From contig CAJTPJ010000001.1 of the NCBI GenBank assembly GCA_910578145.1, forward strand, positions 80,847-144,846: a DNA stretch of 64,000 nt. The letters are read 5' to 3'. Within the stretch, counting starts at the first letter, position 1. Each line of letters begins with the position of its first letter. The notes beneath the pieces were generated by a model. The model did no database searches. It saw nothing but the letters and a program-made list of their open reading frames with translations, and was not told where the DNA came from. The stretch comes from an uncultured Christensenella sp. (lineage in GTDB: Bacteria; Bacillota; Clostridia; Christensenellales; Borkfalkiaceae). The position numbers and the translations under genes were made by a program. Shown in pieces: positions 1 to 8,800 of the stretch.

Positions 1-20
1 TCGTCAATCTTTTTCTGCAT
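1..20 (-). CDS. 5' end of an unidentified gene (cut by window edge)
   Basis: Only the first six codons are visible, reading Met-Gln-Lys-Lys-Ile-Asp on the minus strand. The start is supported by an AGGAGT ribosome binding site (plus-strand positions 25-30), five bases before the ATG. It lies about 90 bp downstream of the fumarase genes on the same strand and could be co-transcribed or have its own promoter. Function cannot be told. Confidence 0.6.
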
Positions 21-110
21 AATTACTCCTTATATAATAGCCGTTTTTGTCGGAAGCAAAGGTTAGGCGACCGCCGCGCCTGCCCGTCCGCGCTAAACGG
101 CGGTGAGTTT

Positions 111-629
111 TTAATATATAGACCCGCCCGCGGCGTCGTACGCAACGATAACGGGAAAATTTTCAACTTCCAAACGGTACACCGCTTCGGAAAGCAAATC
201 CTCAAACGCAATGCACTGCGAAGATTTAATTGCCGAGCCGTACAGCGCGCCCGCGCCGCCAACCGCCGCAAAATATACGGCGCCGTTTCTTTTTAGCGCG
301 TCGCGCACGGCGTCGTTCATTTCGCCTTTACCGATAATCGCGCCCAGCCCGCCGTCTAAAAGCGCGGGCGCAAAACTCTCCATTCTCGCCGAGGTAGTGG
401 GACCGCAACTTCCCGAAGCCGTCCCCGCTTTTGCAGGGCAAGGCCCCGCGTAGTAAATAACCGCGTTTTTTAAATCGAACGGCAAAGGTTTGCCCTCTTC
501 CAAAATTTGAAAAATCCGCTTATGCGCACAGTCGCGCGCGGTTAATATTACGCCCGTAAGGCTTACGCTGTCGCCCGCGCGAAGTTCGGCGGCGGCGCTT
601 TTTGAAAGCGGAAGTGTAAGCTCTTTCAT
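111..629 (-). CDS. Fumarate hydratase class I, beta (C-terminal) subunit
   Basis: A 172-residue protein matching the C-terminal domain of class I [4Fe-4S] fumarase (FumA/TtdB type), which with the alpha subunit interconverts fumarate and malate. It shows the family stretch YYAGPCPAK followed by GSCGPTTSARM, which holds substrate-binding Thr/Ser/Arg residues, and a GxGE motif (IIGKGEM). The ATG at 629 overlaps the stop of the alpha gene in an ATGA junction, so the two are translationally coupled. An upstream in-frame ATG at 662 would extend it into the alpha gene and is less likely. The subunit could also serve L-tartrate dehydratase; fumarase is the more common assignment in Clostridia. Confidence 0.9.
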   Translation of the reverse strand: MKELTLPLSKSAAAELRAGDSVSLTGVILTARDCAHKRIFQILEEGKPLPFDLKNAVIYYAGPCPAKAGTASGSCGPTTSARMESFAPALLDGGLGAIIGKGEMNDAVRDALKRNGAVYFAAVGGAGALYGSAIKSSQCIAFEDLLSEAVYRLEVENFPVIVAYDAAGGSIY

Positions 630-1465
630 ATAATCTCCTTTACGCACCGTACGCAGTGGCACTGGATATTAACCGCAACGGGCAGCCCCGCAATGTGCGT
701 GGGCGCGTACTCGCACGCAACCCCTAAAGCGGTAACGTCGCCGTGAAAGCCTTGGCAACCCACGTTAAGCCCGTTTATGCGCTTTAAAGCCTCACGCTCG
801 ATATCCGCAATGTCGCCGCGCGGGTTAAACGTTCCAATATCCCGTGTAAGCGCCTTTTTGGCAAGGAAAGCGCAGTAGTCGAAAGTCCCGCCTATGCCCA
901 CGCCTACGTAAACGGGAGGGCAGGGGCGCGAACCCGCGTCTTTTACCGTTTGGGTTATCGCCGAAATTATTCCTTCAACCCCCTGCGCGGGTTTAAGCAT
1001 ATACAGCTTGGACATATTTTCACTGCCAAACCCCTTAGGCATAAAAGTTATTCTTATTTTATCGCCTTCAACGATTTCGGTATGAAGTATGGCGGGGGTG
1101 TTGTCGCCCGTGTTTTTGCGGGTTATAGGGTCGCAAACGGATTTTCTGAAATACCCGTCGGCATAAGCCGCCTTAACGCCGCTGTCTACCGCCGACTGCA
1201 AAGGCTCGCCCTCAAGAAAAACGTCCTGCCCTATTTCCAATAAAACTACCGCCATACCCGTGTCCTGACAGACGGGCATATTTTCTTTTATTGCTATTTC
1301 GCTGTTTTTAATAAGCGTATCAAGCGCAAACTTCGCCGCCGCGCCGCTTTCGTTTTCGCGCGCGGAACGTAGCGCTGATTTACAGGCGGGGGTAAGATTT
1401 ACGCCCGCTTTTAAAGCCATACGATAAATTTTTTGCCCGATAACGCTTGTGTTTATCTTTCGCAT
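626..1465 (-). CDS. Fumarate hydratase class I, alpha (N-terminal) subunit
   Basis: This 279-residue protein is the Fe-S subunit of the split class I fumarase. The three expected cluster cysteines are visible at about residues 66 (CQDTG), 182 (RPCPPVYVGVGIGG) and 269 (NIQCH), together with the GSEN substrate motif near 148. It forms a two-gene operon with the beta subunit. No Shine-Dalgarno sequence precedes the ATG, and a TATAAA box lies only 8 nt upstream, so the mRNA may be leaderless. It diverges from the CPBP protease gene. Substrate specificity (fumarate versus tartrate) is inferred. Confidence 0.92.
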   Translation of the reverse strand: MRKINTSVIGQKIYRMALKAGVNLTPACKSALRSARENESGAAAKFALDTLIKNSEIAIKENMPVCQDTGMAVVLLEIGQDVFLEGEPLQSAVDSGVKAAYADGYFRKSVCDPITRKNTGDNTPAILHTEIVEGDKIRITFMPKGFGSENMSKLYMLKPAQGVEGIISAITQTVKDAGSRPCPPVYVGVGIGGTFDYCAFLAKKALTRDIGTFNPRGDIADIEREALKRINGLNVGCQGFHGDVTALGVACEYAPTHIAGLPVAVNIQCHCVRCVKEII

Positions 1466-1473
1466 ACAACAAT

Positions 1474-1500
1474 TTTATAACAAATTAAAATAAAAGTAAA
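1474..1500 (-). promoter_or_regulatory. Probable leaderless promoter of the fumarase operon
   Basis: On the minus strand a TATAAA -10 box (plus positions 1474-1479) sits 8 nt before the fumarase ATG; a weak -35 candidate TTTACT (1495-1500) is 15 nt further upstream. There is no ribosome binding site between box and start. The -35 is poor, so confidence is limited. Confidence 0.4.
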
Positions 1501-1508
1501 ATAAATCA

Positions 1509-1543
1509 TTTACTAAAATTCAATTTTGCGATATAATCAGGGT
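1509..1543 (+). promoter_or_regulatory. Leaderless promoter of the CPBP protease gene
   Basis: TTTACT at 1509-1514, a 17-nt spacer and a perfect TATAAT at 1532-1537. Six bases later comes the ATG at 1544, which is where transcription should begin, so the mRNA would have no 5' leader. No Shine-Dalgarno sequence is present. Confidence 0.65.
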
Positions 1544-2482
1544 ATGAACGATGATTTTAAGATGAGCGAAGTGCAACCGCCCCTTTCGCGGGTGGGCGGG
1601 CTTGCGTTCAGTTCGGCTACCGTGGTATACGTGGTTCTTGCGTTTTTCGCGGGGCTTTTGATAAAAGGTTTAAAAATAGAGGAAGGCTCTTCGGCTTTCG
1701 TGTATATAAGTTACCTCGTCGCGCCCGTGGCAATAGTGGCGGTAACGGCGTTTTTCGTTGGTACTAAAAAAATAAGCGCAAAGCAGGCGTTTCCCTTAAA
1801 ATGTCACCCTAAATATTTTGCGATAGCTATTTTGTTGGTTTTCGGCTTGCAGTTTTCCGTGGGCTATATCGACGCGCCCGTATTGGAGTTTTTTAAACTG
1901 CTGGGTTATCGAGAGCGCGGCTCCGGCGCGTATTTCCCCAACCTTGAAGGCGGTTTGGTAGTGCCCGCGTTTTTGGTTATGGCAATTATGCCGGCAATTT
2001 TCGAGGAGGCGTTGTTCCGCGGCGTAATTCTTAATTCCTGTGAAAAGAGTATGGGCAGTATTCCCGCGGTGCTTTCCGTGGGGCTTTGCTTTATGTTGTT
2101 CCACGCCTCGCCCGAGCAAACGGTTTACCAATTTATTGCGGGCTGTGCGTTTGCTTTTATCGCCGTGCGCTCCGGCTCTATTTTGCCGTCGGTGCTTATG
2201 CACTTTATAAACAACGGGCTTATAGTAATTTTCGCCGCTTGCGGGCTTTTCGACGAGGCGGGTCAACTTGTAATGCCGCAAACGGCGTTTATAGTTGTAA
2301 CCACGCTTTCCGCGCTTTCTTTCGCTGGCGCGGCGGTATGGCTTGCGCTTGATAAAAAAAGGGGGCTTGTAAAGGGCGATAAAGCGGGCGTTATCCAATT
2401 TTACAAGTATGCGGCGCTGGGCATAATCGCGCTTACGCTGTCCTGGATATTGAATTTCGTTATGAGCGGTGCAAATGTATAA
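1544..2482 (+). CDS. CPBP family intramembrane glutamic protease (ABI/CAAX type)
   Basis: A 312-residue multi-pass membrane protein, mostly hydrophobic, with the CPBP signature: EEALFRG (paired Glu and Arg) in one segment, FHASPEQ with a conserved His in the next, and LMHFINN with the second conserved His. Members cleave or bind peptides in the membrane; the substrate here is unknown. The ATG at 1544 was chosen over a TTG 18 nt upstream because the TTG lies before the -10 box and so would not be transcribed. The 3' end overlaps rlmH, so both are probably on one transcript. Confidence 0.88.
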   Translation: MNDDFKMSEVQPPLSRVGGLAFSSATVVYVVLAFFAGLLIKGLKIEEGSSAFVYISYLVAPVAIVAVTAFFVGTKKISAKQAFPLKCHPKYFAIAILLVFGLQFSVGYIDAPVLEFFKLLGYRERGSGAYFPNLEGGLVVPAFLVMAIMPAIFEEALFRGVILNSCEKSMGSIPAVLSVGLCFMLFHASPEQTVYQFIAGCAFAFIAVRSGSILPSVLMHFINNGLIVIFAACGLFDEAGQLVMPQTAFIVVTTLSALSFAGAAVWLALDKKRGLVKGDKAGVIQFYKYAALGIIALTLSWILNFVMSGANV

Positions 2483-2912
2483 GATAAATATTGTGTGCGT
2501 CGGCAAAATAAAAGAAGAGTTTTACCGCGCGGCGGTCGCCGAATATTTAAAGCGGCTTTCGCGGTTTGCAAAGGTTGAAATTTGCGAACTTGCCGAAGGT
2601 AAAAACATAGAAGAGGAAGCCCCCGCCATACTGCGCGCGGCTAAGGGCAGTATATTCGCGCTGTGCATAGAGGGCAAAAAACTTTCAAGCCCCGCGCTCG
2701 CCGCCGAAATTAAAAGGGTTTGCGATAGGCGCGGCGAAATGACTTTTATCATAGGTTCTTCGTGCGGACTTGCGCAAACCGTTAAGGACGCGGCGGATTT
2801 TAAGCTGTCCTTTTCGGATATGACTTTTCCGCACCAGCTTATGCGGGTGATTTTGTGCGAGCAGATTTACCGTGCGTTTATGATTAACGCGGGCAGCGAT
2901 TATCATAAATAA
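2475..2912 (+). CDS. rlmH: 23S rRNA pseudouridine-1915 N3-methyltransferase
   Basis: A 145-residue SPOUT-class methyltransferase that modifies pseudouridine 1915 in helix 69 of 23S rRNA. The N-terminus (YKINIVCVGKIKEEF) and the trefoil-knot C-terminus (FPHQLMRVILCEQIYRA, then the ending GSDYHK) are typical, and the length fits the family. The ATG at 2475 overlaps the last codons of the upstream protease gene; a GTG at 2469 is a less likely start. Confidence 0.95.
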   Translation: MYKINIVCVGKIKEEFYRAAVAEYLKRLSRFAKVEICELAEGKNIEEEAPAILRAAKGSIFALCIEGKKLSSPALAAEIKRVCDRRGEMTFIIGSSCGLAQTVKDAADFKLSFSDMTFPHQLMRVILCEQIYRAFMINAGSDYHK

Positions 2913-2936
2913 TTAATAAACACATATTTTTATTAT

Positions 2937-3668
2937 GTGATATACGACCAGGTTGCTAAATTTTACAAAAGCTGGCAAGGCAAAAAATGCGTTATAGGCT
3001 ATTCGTGCCACAACCGCGAAATTTTTGCCTTTCATCTCGGCGCGGAAACGGGCAGGCAGTTTATTGCCGTATACGCGGTGCACGCGCGCGAGTGGATAAC
3101 GGCGGAACTCGCCGTAAAACATCTTAAAACGGGATTAAAACGCGGCGGGGGCTGGGTAATTCCGCTATTAAATCCGGACGGCGCGGAAATTTCGCAAACC
3201 CAGTTTCCGTTATGGAAAGCCAACGCGCGCGGCGTGGATTTAAACTGCAATTTCGACGCCGATTGGGGTAGCGGCAGGCTTAACACAACCCGCCGCGGCA
3301 GTGAAAACTGCATAGGCGACAGCCCGTTTTCCGAACCCGAAACCATAGCTTTAAGGGATTTCACGCTTAAAATACGGCCGTTCGTAACGTTAAGTTTCCA
3401 CACCAAGGGCGAGGAAATTTATTGGGAGTACGGCGGACGCGGCGATATCCGCGGTGCGGAAATTATAAAAAACGTAACGGGCTACGAGGTGAAAAAGATT
3501 TACGGCTCGGCGGGCGGTTATAAAGATTGGTGCATAAAAAAACTGCGTATCCCCGCGTATACCGTTGAGTGCGGCGCGGACGGTCTTTCGCACCCGATAA
3601 TCAAATTAAACAAACTGAAAAAGTGCTATAAAATACTTAAAATTTTCGTGGAAAATTATGGAAAATAA
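2937..3668 (+). CDS. M14 family zinc carboxypeptidase / peptidoglycan-peptide endopeptidase
   Basis: A 243-residue cytoplasmic-looking M14 peptidase without a signal peptide. The zinc ligands are visible as HAREW (His49, Glu52) and SFHTKGE (His155), and the catalytic Glu is at TVECG (Glu211). The usual NR pair that binds the substrate carboxylate is replaced (DLNCNFD), as in M14 branches acting on gamma-D-Glu-meso-DAP muropeptides; a role in muropeptide recycling is inferred. It begins at a GTG at 2937 with no Shine-Dalgarno sequence. The 3' end overlaps tadA by 11 nt. Confidence 0.85.
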   Translation: MIYDQVAKFYKSWQGKKCVIGYSCHNREIFAFHLGAETGRQFIAVYAVHAREWITAELAVKHLKTGLKRGGGWVIPLLNPDGAEISQTQFPLWKANARGVDLNCNFDADWGSGRLNTTRRGSENCIGDSPFSEPETIALRDFTLKIRPFVTLSFHTKGEEIYWEYGGRGDIRGAEIIKNVTGYEVKKIYGSAGGYKDWCIKKLRIPAYTVECGADGLSHPIIKLNKLKKCYKILKIFVENYGK

Positions 3669-4137
3669 ATTTATGAAAGCCGCTATAAGTTGCGCCAAAG
3701 CCGCCCTTAAAGAGGGCGAGGTGCCCATAGGCGCGGTTGTGGTGTGCAACGGAAAAGTAATAGCGCGCGGTCACAACAGGCGCACTAAAAAGCAAATAGC
3801 CACCGCGCACGCAGAGGTGGAGGCAATAGAAAAGGCGTGTAAAAAGCTGAAAAGCTGGCGCATACCCGAATGCGAGCTGTACGTTACGTTAGAGCCCTGC
3901 CCTATGTGTATGGGCGCAATGCTAAACGCGCGCATAAAAAAGGTGTATTTCGGCGCGTACGAAGCCAAAGGCAGAACGCTTACTTCGGAAATAGCAAACG
4001 CAAACCTCTTAAACCATATAGTGGAAGTCGAGGGGGGAGTAATGGAAAAGGAATGCGCGGAGATATTGTCAACTTTTTTCAGGGAAATGCGCGAGCGTAC
4101 CAAACGTAAAAATGACGGGGAAACGCCGCTTATTTAA
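3658..4137 (+). CDS. tadA: tRNA-specific adenosine deaminase
   Basis: A 159-residue zinc deaminase that converts the wobble adenosine of tRNA-Arg(ACG) to inosine. The zinc site is intact: HAEVEAIEKA (His and catalytic Glu) and PCPMCMGAM (two Cys). The N-terminal GEVPIGAVVV is diagnostic. It starts inside the last codons of the M14 peptidase gene, which implies coupled translation. Confidence 0.95.
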   Translation: MENKFMKAAISCAKAALKEGEVPIGAVVVCNGKVIARGHNRRTKKQIATAHAEVEAIEKACKKLKSWRIPECELYVTLEPCPMCMGAMLNARIKKVYFGAYEAKGRTLTSEIANANLLNHIVEVEGGVMEKECAEILSTFFREMRERTKRKNDGETPLI

Positions 4138-4166
4138 TTGACTTTTACCGAGATAAATTATACAAT
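4138..4166 (+). promoter_or_regulatory. Promoter of prs
   Basis: TTGACT (4138-4143), a 17-nt spacer and TACAAT (4161-4166). Transcription should start near 4173, giving a leader of about 70 nt before the prs ribosome binding site. The -35 box overlaps the end of tadA. Confidence 0.75.
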
Positions 4167-4244
4167 TTATAATGCTTGCAAGAATTTGTGAATGAAGAGG
4201 GTAAACTCTTTTAAAAATACGAATGAATTTTGGAGGATAATCTA

Positions 4245-5192
4245 ATGATAAGCCACGGAAACGAAATCAAGATTTTTTCGGGCAATTCAAACAAGCCGCT
4301 GGCGGAAGCAATCGCCAAAAAGCTGAACACCACTCTCGGCGAAATGGAAGTTACGCACTTTTCTGACGGGGAAATTTACGTGCGCTTTAACGAAACCATT
4401 CGCGGTATGGACGTGTTTCTCGTTCAGTCTACCAGCTATCCCGTAAACACCAATCTTATGGAATTGCTGATAATGATTGACGCCGCAAAAAGAGCCAGCG
4501 CGGGCAGAATTACAGCCGTAATCCCCTATTTCGGTTACGCCCGTCAGGACAGAAAGGCGCGTTCGCGCGAGCCTATAACGGCAAAACTCGTGGCAAATCT
4601 TATAACCAGCGCGGGTGCGGACAGAGTTTTAACTATGGATTTGCACTGTATGCAAATTCAGGGATTTTTCGATATTCCCCTCGATAATCTCGTAGGCGGC
4701 CCCACGCTGTACAATTATTTCAAACCCAAAGTAGACGATAATTTCGTAGTTGTTTCCCCCGACATAGGTTCGGTTGCGCGCGCAAGAAAGGTAGCCGCCA
4801 GAATGGACGCGAAAATGGCTATAATAGATAAGCGCCGCCCCAAAGCCAACGTTATGGAGGTTATGAACATAATAGGTGACGTAAACGGCAAAAACTGCCT
4901 TATGGTAGACGATATGATAGATACTGCCGGCACCATAGTCCAAGGTGCAAAAGCGCTTAAAGAAGCGGGCGCTAAGGAAATTTACGCTTGTTGCTCGCAC
5001 GGCGTTTTGTCCGGTCCCGCTATAGAAAGGCTTGCGGCTTCGCCTATAACCGAGCTTGCAATGCTTGACACCATTAACATACCTCAGGAAAAAATGTTGC
5101 CCATATTTAAAATGATTTCTACCGCGCCTATATTTGCGGCAGCGATAGAAAACGTTTATATGGACAGGTCTATGTCTAAAATTTACGATTAA
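4245..5192 (+). CDS. prs: Ribose-phosphate pyrophosphokinase (PRPP synthetase)
   Basis: A 315-residue enzyme making PRPP from ribose 5-phosphate and ATP, the first common precursor of purine, pyrimidine, His and Trp synthesis and of the pur operon further on. Motifs seen: IPYFGYARQDRK (ATP loop), DLHCMQIQGFF (metal/ATP site), VVSPDIG and the PRPP loop DDMIDTAGTI. A GGAGGA ribosome binding site 8 nt upstream fixes the ATG at 4245; a TTG at 4230 overlaps that site and is rejected. It has its own promoter and terminator. Confidence 0.97.
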   Translation: MISHGNEIKIFSGNSNKPLAEAIAKKLNTTLGEMEVTHFSDGEIYVRFNETIRGMDVFLVQSTSYPVNTNLMELLIMIDAAKRASAGRITAVIPYFGYARQDRKARSREPITAKLVANLITSAGADRVLTMDLHCMQIQGFFDIPLDNLVGGPTLYNYFKPKVDDNFVVVSPDIGSVARARKVAARMDAKMAIIDKRRPKANVMEVMNIIGDVNGKNCLMVDDMIDTAGTIVQGAKALKEAGAKEIYACCSHGVLSGPAIERLAASPITELAMLDTINIPQEKMLPIFKMISTAPIFAAAIENVYMDRSMSKIYD

Positions 5193-5217
5193 AGCGTAAA
5201 AGATTTTTAAAAAAACG

Positions 5218-5245
5218 AAAAAGCCGCGGGAAACGCGGCTTTTTA
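5218..5245 (+). terminator. Rho-independent terminator after prs
   Basis: An 8-bp perfect stem AAGCCGCG/CGCGGCTT (5221-5228 and 5234-5241) with loop GGAAA, followed by a T run. It ends only about 14 nt before pth. Confidence 0.9.
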
Positions 5246-5258
5246 AGGTAATACGGAA

Positions 5259-5822
5259 ATGTACGTTATAGTTGGGCTGGGAAATCCAGAAGAAAAGTAT
5301 TTAAAAACCTTTCATAATATGGGCTATATCGCGGCGGGCGACGTTGCTGATAAGTTGGGCGTAAAATTTAAAAAGAAGGAGTGCGAAGCGTTTGTTGCCG
5401 AAGCCAATATAAACGGCGAAAAGGTAATTATAGCGCGCCCCGTAACTTATATGAACGCAAGCGGCAGGGCGGTAAAACAACTGCTTGCCAAATACAAAAC
5501 CGACGAAAACCATTTAATAGTTCTCTACGACGATTACGATATTCCCAAAGGCAGCGTAAGGATAAGACCGTGCGGCAGCGCGGGCACGCATAACGGAATG
5601 CGCTCGGTAATTGCCGAAACGGGCACGCAAAATTTTGCGCGCATACGCATAGGCATACGCGACCCCGAGGTTAATATTCCCATAATAAATTACGTTTTGT
5701 CAGAGGTAAGAAAGGAAGATTATCAGTTGTTTATTTCGGCTTGCGGCAGGGCGGCGGAAGCGGCTATAGCCATAGCAAGCGGCAACCCGGTAGAAAACGT
5801 AATGACAAAGTTCAACGGTTAA
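5259..5822 (+). CDS. pth: Peptidyl-tRNA hydrolase
   Basis: A 187-residue enzyme that releases peptides from prematurely dropped peptidyl-tRNA. The start VGLGNPEEKY, the catalytic His in FHNMG, the conserved Asn in TYMNASG and the DDYDIPKG and GSAGTHNGMRS stretches are all present. It precedes mfd, the usual Firmicutes order. The ribosome binding site is weak and lies close to the prs terminator. Confidence 0.96.
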   Translation: MYVIVGLGNPEEKYLKTFHNMGYIAAGDVADKLGVKFKKKECEAFVAEANINGEKVIIARPVTYMNASGRAVKQLLAKYKTDENHLIVLYDDYDIPKGSVRIRPCGSAGTHNGMRSVIAETGTQNFARIRIGIRDPEVNIPIINYVLSEVRKEDYQLFISACGRAAEAAIAIASGNPVENVMTKFNG

Positions 5823-5854
5823 ACTTCAACCGCGTTTGGCGGTAAGGACTTAAA

Positions 5855-8800
5855 TTGATAAAAAATTTCTTTACGTTCAAAAACTTAAACGGCGACTTTT
5901 TATCGCTTGAAAACGACCTCCGCCTTGGCACGCCCACGGCGGTTTTCGGCGTTGCCGACGCCCACAAATATCTCGTGGCATCGCTTGCGGAACAAAAAAC
6001 CGTTTACGTTGCGCCGGACAACGTTTCGGCTTTGCGCGCGTACGAGGCTATAAGCGTGCTTTCAGGTAAAAAGTGCGCCTATCTTACCGCCAAGGACGAC
6101 GTTATTTTATACAAGGACGCGCTTTCAAAAGACGCGTTATTCCGCCGTATATGCGCCGTTTACGAAATGCTTAACGGAGCCGAAGTGGTGGTGTGCGAGG
6201 CGGAAGCGCTTTTACAGCCTTTCCCCAATGAAATACCCGCTTTAACTCTTGAAAAAGGCGTGGAAACGGACTATTCCGCCCTGCCCAAAAAGCTGGTGGA
6301 AATGGGATACACCCGCGAATATGCCGCAGATAACAAGGGTTGCTTTGCAATCCGCGGCGATATTTTGGATATATTTCCCGTAAACGCCGAAAATCCCGTG
6401 CACGTGGATTTCTTTGGCGATACGGTAGAAAAAATACGCCCTTACGACGGGATAAGCGGCGAAAGATTGCCCGAAACAAACGCTCTTACGGTAATTTCGG
6501 CAACCGACGTTTTTATTTCCCAAACCGAAAAAGCCGAAATAACGGCGGTTTTAAACGCGGAAGTAAAGCGCGCGCCCAACCATAAAGCGTACGCCCGCGC
6601 AAAGGCTATAGTCAACGATATAACGGAAAAAATTAACGGCGGGGGCACGTTTTCCGGCGCTTCGTTTTTAGCCCCCGTTTTAAATTGCACCCGTAATATA
6701 TTTGATTTAACGGACAAAAACACCCTTTTCATATTCGACGAATGCAGGGCGGTTAACGACAGGGTAGAGGGCGCTTATAAGGAGCATACCGAACGAGTTA
6801 ATGATTTAAAAGCGGGCGGCGAAGCATTTTCGTTTTCCCAAAACCAGCTTTTGTCTCCGCAGGCGTTTTTCGGTGGGATTGCCGGTTACCGTTGCCTTGC
6901 CTTGCAAACGTTTACTTCGTCCACGGCGTTTTTTAAACCGCTTAAAACTTACAACTTCCGTTCCGTGCCCGTGCCGTCCTACCTTAACGGAATGCCGCAG
7001 TTTATTACCGACTGTAAAGGATGGTTAGCCAACGGTTACCGTATTCTCGCGTTTTCGGGAGGCGTGCAGCGGCACGAAAAACTTAGTTCGGTACTGTCCG
7101 ACGAATATCTACCCGTCTATCCCGTGCCCGACCGCGCAGAAGCCTTGCGCGGCATTGCGGTAAGTTCGGAAGAGCTTTCGCACGGCTTCATTTTGCACGA
7201 CTGCAAACTCGTAATAGTCGGTAGCGGCGATTTATATACCAAACCCGTTACCAAGCGCATTAAAAAGCGTAGGGGCGATATGTTTACCGCCCCCGAAATC
7301 GGTGACTTTTGCGTACACGAAAAGCACGGCGTGGGCAGAATTGCGGGCACGAAAAAAATTGAAACCACCGACGGCATAAAGGAATACCTTGCCATTGAAT
7401 ACAAGGGCGGCGACACGCTGTACGTGCCCGTAGAGCAAATGGACGTGCTTTCAAAATACCTTGGCGAAAGCAACCCCGCGTTATCCAAAATAGGCGGCGC
7501 GGATTTTGAAAGAGTAAAAGAACGCGTCCGCCAATCCATAAAAAAACTTGCGTTCGATTTAAAAGAACTTTACGCCGAGCGTAACGCGAAAAAGGGCTTC
7601 CGCTTTCCCGAAAACGAAGTTATGATGGAGGAGTTTGAAAACGCGTTCGGATACGAAGAAACGCCCGACCAGCTAACTTCGATAGAGGAAATAAAAGCCG
7701 ATATGTGTTCGGACAAAGTTATGGACAGGTTGCTGTGCGGCGACGTCGGCTACGGCAAAACCGAAGTTGCGCTCCGCGCGGTGTACCTTTGCGTACTCGG
7801 CGGAAAGCAGGCGGCTATAATGTGCCCTTCCACCGTGCTTTCCGAACAGCACTACCAAACCGCTATTGAACGCTTTAAAGAGTTCGGGCTCAGGGTGGAA
7901 GCGCTCAATCGTTTTAAAACTCCCGCCAAGCAAGCTAAAATTTTAGCCGCGCTTGAAAAGGGGGATATCGACCTTATAATAGGCACTCACCGCCTGTTGT
8001 CGCAGGACGTGAAATTTAACGACTTGGGGCTTTTGGTGCTGGACGAAGAACAGCGTTTCGGGGTTGAGCATAAAGAAAAAATCAAGCACGTAAAGAAAAA
8101 TATCGATTGCCTTACTATGACGGCAACGCCCATACCGCGCACGCTGCATATGTCGCTTGCGGGCATACGCGATATCTCCACCATAAACACCCCGCCGTCA
8201 AAGCGCCTGCCCGTGCAAACGTACGTGGTGGAGGAAAGCGAAACACTTATCCGCGACGCGTGCATACGCGAAATTTCGCGCGGGGGACAGGTGTTCGTTT
8301 TATACAACCGCGTGGAAAGTATTTCTTCGTTCGCGGGCAGAATAGCCGAAATTATTCCCGAAGGCAAGGTTTGCTACGCGCACGGCAGAATGGACAGGGA
8401 CGCTTTGGAAAACGCGGTTTTCTCCTTTTACCGCGGCGAAAAAAATATTCTCGTAACTACTACGATAATTGAAAACGGCATAGACCTGCCCAACGCCAAC
8501 ACGATAGTGGTAATCGACGCCGACAGGCTGGGTATATCCCAGCTTTATCAGCTTCGCGGGCGGGTTGGCAGAGGTTCGCGTTTGGCGCAGGCGTACTTTA
8601 CTTTTAAACCTTCCAAGGTTTTGACGAGCGAAGCTACGGAAAGGCTTAAAGCTATTATGCGGTTTACCGAGCTGGGCTCGGGCTTTAAAATAGCTATGCG
8701 CGACCTTGAAATCCGCGGTGCGGGCAACGTGCTTGGCGCCGAACAGCACGGTCATATGGATAAGGTCGGTTACGAGCTGTATTCCAAACTTTTAAAGGAA

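Noticed and set aside
2937..3668. Missing Arg in the M14 peptidase as a sign of inactivation
   Set aside because: The DLNCNFD variant without the NR arginine is seen in M14 branches acting on muropeptides, and zinc ligands and catalytic Glu are intact.
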